Assembly: GCA_937907495.1 (NCBI GenBank) | Contig: CALESS010000085.1 | Span: forward strand, 1 to 5,887 | Direction: 5' to 3' | From: an uncultured Anaerolineaceae bacterium | GTDB taxonomy: Bacteria > Chloroflexota > Anaerolineae > Anaerolineales > Anaerolineaceae | Length of the DNA stretch: 5,887 nucleotides | Shown: one piece after another, positions 5,577-5,887 of the stretch | How the letters are laid out: each line of letters opens with the position of its first letter | Numbering within the stretch: the stretch's first letter is position 1 | The notes under the pieces: model-generated | Told to the model about the DNA's origin: nothing | The model's input: only the letters and a program-made list of their open reading frames with translations | The model's database searches: none | Translations under genes and position numbers: made by a program

Positions 5577-5887
5577 TCAGACCAGGGTGGCGTTGATTTG
5601 CTCCAGCAGTGCGCGGGTACGCTGTTGCACATCCCCCAGGTAGTTTTGAATATTCAGGCAGGAATGGACTTCAGCGGGGGATAAAAATGGCCTGAAGCTT
5701 TCTTCCTGGGCCAGAATCTGGATCAGTGGATTCGTAGAACCGCTCTGCAGGCTTGCCCAGGCGGTCTGGCTATGCCCACGGATAATTTCGTGCATCTGCT
5801 GGCGATCTGCTCCGGCCCGCACCAGGGCCATTAACAGACGTTCCGTGGCGGCGAATGGAGCATATGTAGCCAGATTTCCTTCCACAC
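5577..5887 (-). CDS. purB: Adenylosuccinate lyase, C-terminal 103 codons (start beyond window)
   Basis: The open frame enters from the window edge and ends at TGA (5579-5577). The 102 residues from Val at 5885 resemble the C-terminal domain of adenylosuccinate lyase of the kind seen in animal enzymes: NLATYAPFAATERLLMALV, then RAGADRQQMHEIIRGHSQ, a short linker, and a final helix YLGDVQQRTRALLEQI. The animal enzyme has the comparable pattern [24 protein letters not shown]. The enzyme removes fumarate from adenylosuccinate and SAICAR in purine synthesis. The catalytic signature loop (SSxMPxKxNP) lies upstream, outside the window, so identification rests on the C-terminus. The GTG at 5885 is an internal codon, not the start. 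No convincing terminator follows; 114 bp separate it from the DUF362 gene. Confidence 0.82.
   Translation of the reverse strand, partial: VEGNLATYAPFAATERLLMALVRAGADRQQMHEIIRGHSQTAWASLQSGSTNPLIQILAQEESFRPFLSPAEVHSCLNIQNYLGDVQQRTRALLEQINATLV

Noticed and set aside
5577..5885. Complete small protein starting at GTG 5885
   Set aside because: The frame continues to the window edge and the sequence matches the C-terminal domain of a larger lyase, so it is a truncated gene.

Overview
The window most likely comes from a bacterium of the Chloroflexota, probably class Anaerolineae. This is an inference from moderate-to-high GC and from typical features: a Pro/Thr-rich linker joining a membrane anchor to an SH3b domain, a Hanks-type kinase, and a Cys-rich DUF971 protein. 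No rRNA or other phylogenetic marker is present. There are seven genes, two of them cut by the window edges. I see no mobile element, CRISPR array, tRNA or rRNA.

Left end (1-816): the N-terminal 244 residues of a Ser/Thr protein kinase are on the minus strand. A short 84-bp divergent intergenic region separates it from the next gene and holds an overlapping set of promoter elements. The kinase promoter lies so close to its ATG that the mRNA would be nearly leaderless.

Plus-strand cluster (817-2760): three tightly spaced genes encode a CaCA-family Ca2+/H+ (cation/proton) antiporter, a membrane-anchored SH3b-domain protein, and a small DUF971 protein with two CPCxxCR motifs. A strong GC-rich hairpin at 2770-2792 separates this cluster from the convergent minus-strand genes and can terminate transcription from both sides.

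Minus-strand cluster (2797-5462): a DUF362 protein with a C-terminal membrane tail is followed 23 nt later by a type I glutamine synthetase. A good sigma70-type promoter and an AGGAGG ribosome-binding site precede the DUF362 gene. The synthetase has the beta-type insertion, but Phe replaces the Tyr that is adenylylated in the enterobacterial enzyme.

Right end (5577-5887): the last 103 codons of adenylosuccinate lyase (purB), minus strand.

Functionally this looks like ordinary chromosomal housekeeping: nitrogen assimilation, purine synthesis, cation homeostasis and signalling. I do not see a clear new multi-gene system. The points most worth checking are the double-Cys DUF971 protein, the Tyr-to-Phe change in glutamine synthetase, the non-RD kinase, and the tail-anchored DUF362 protein paired with glnA.
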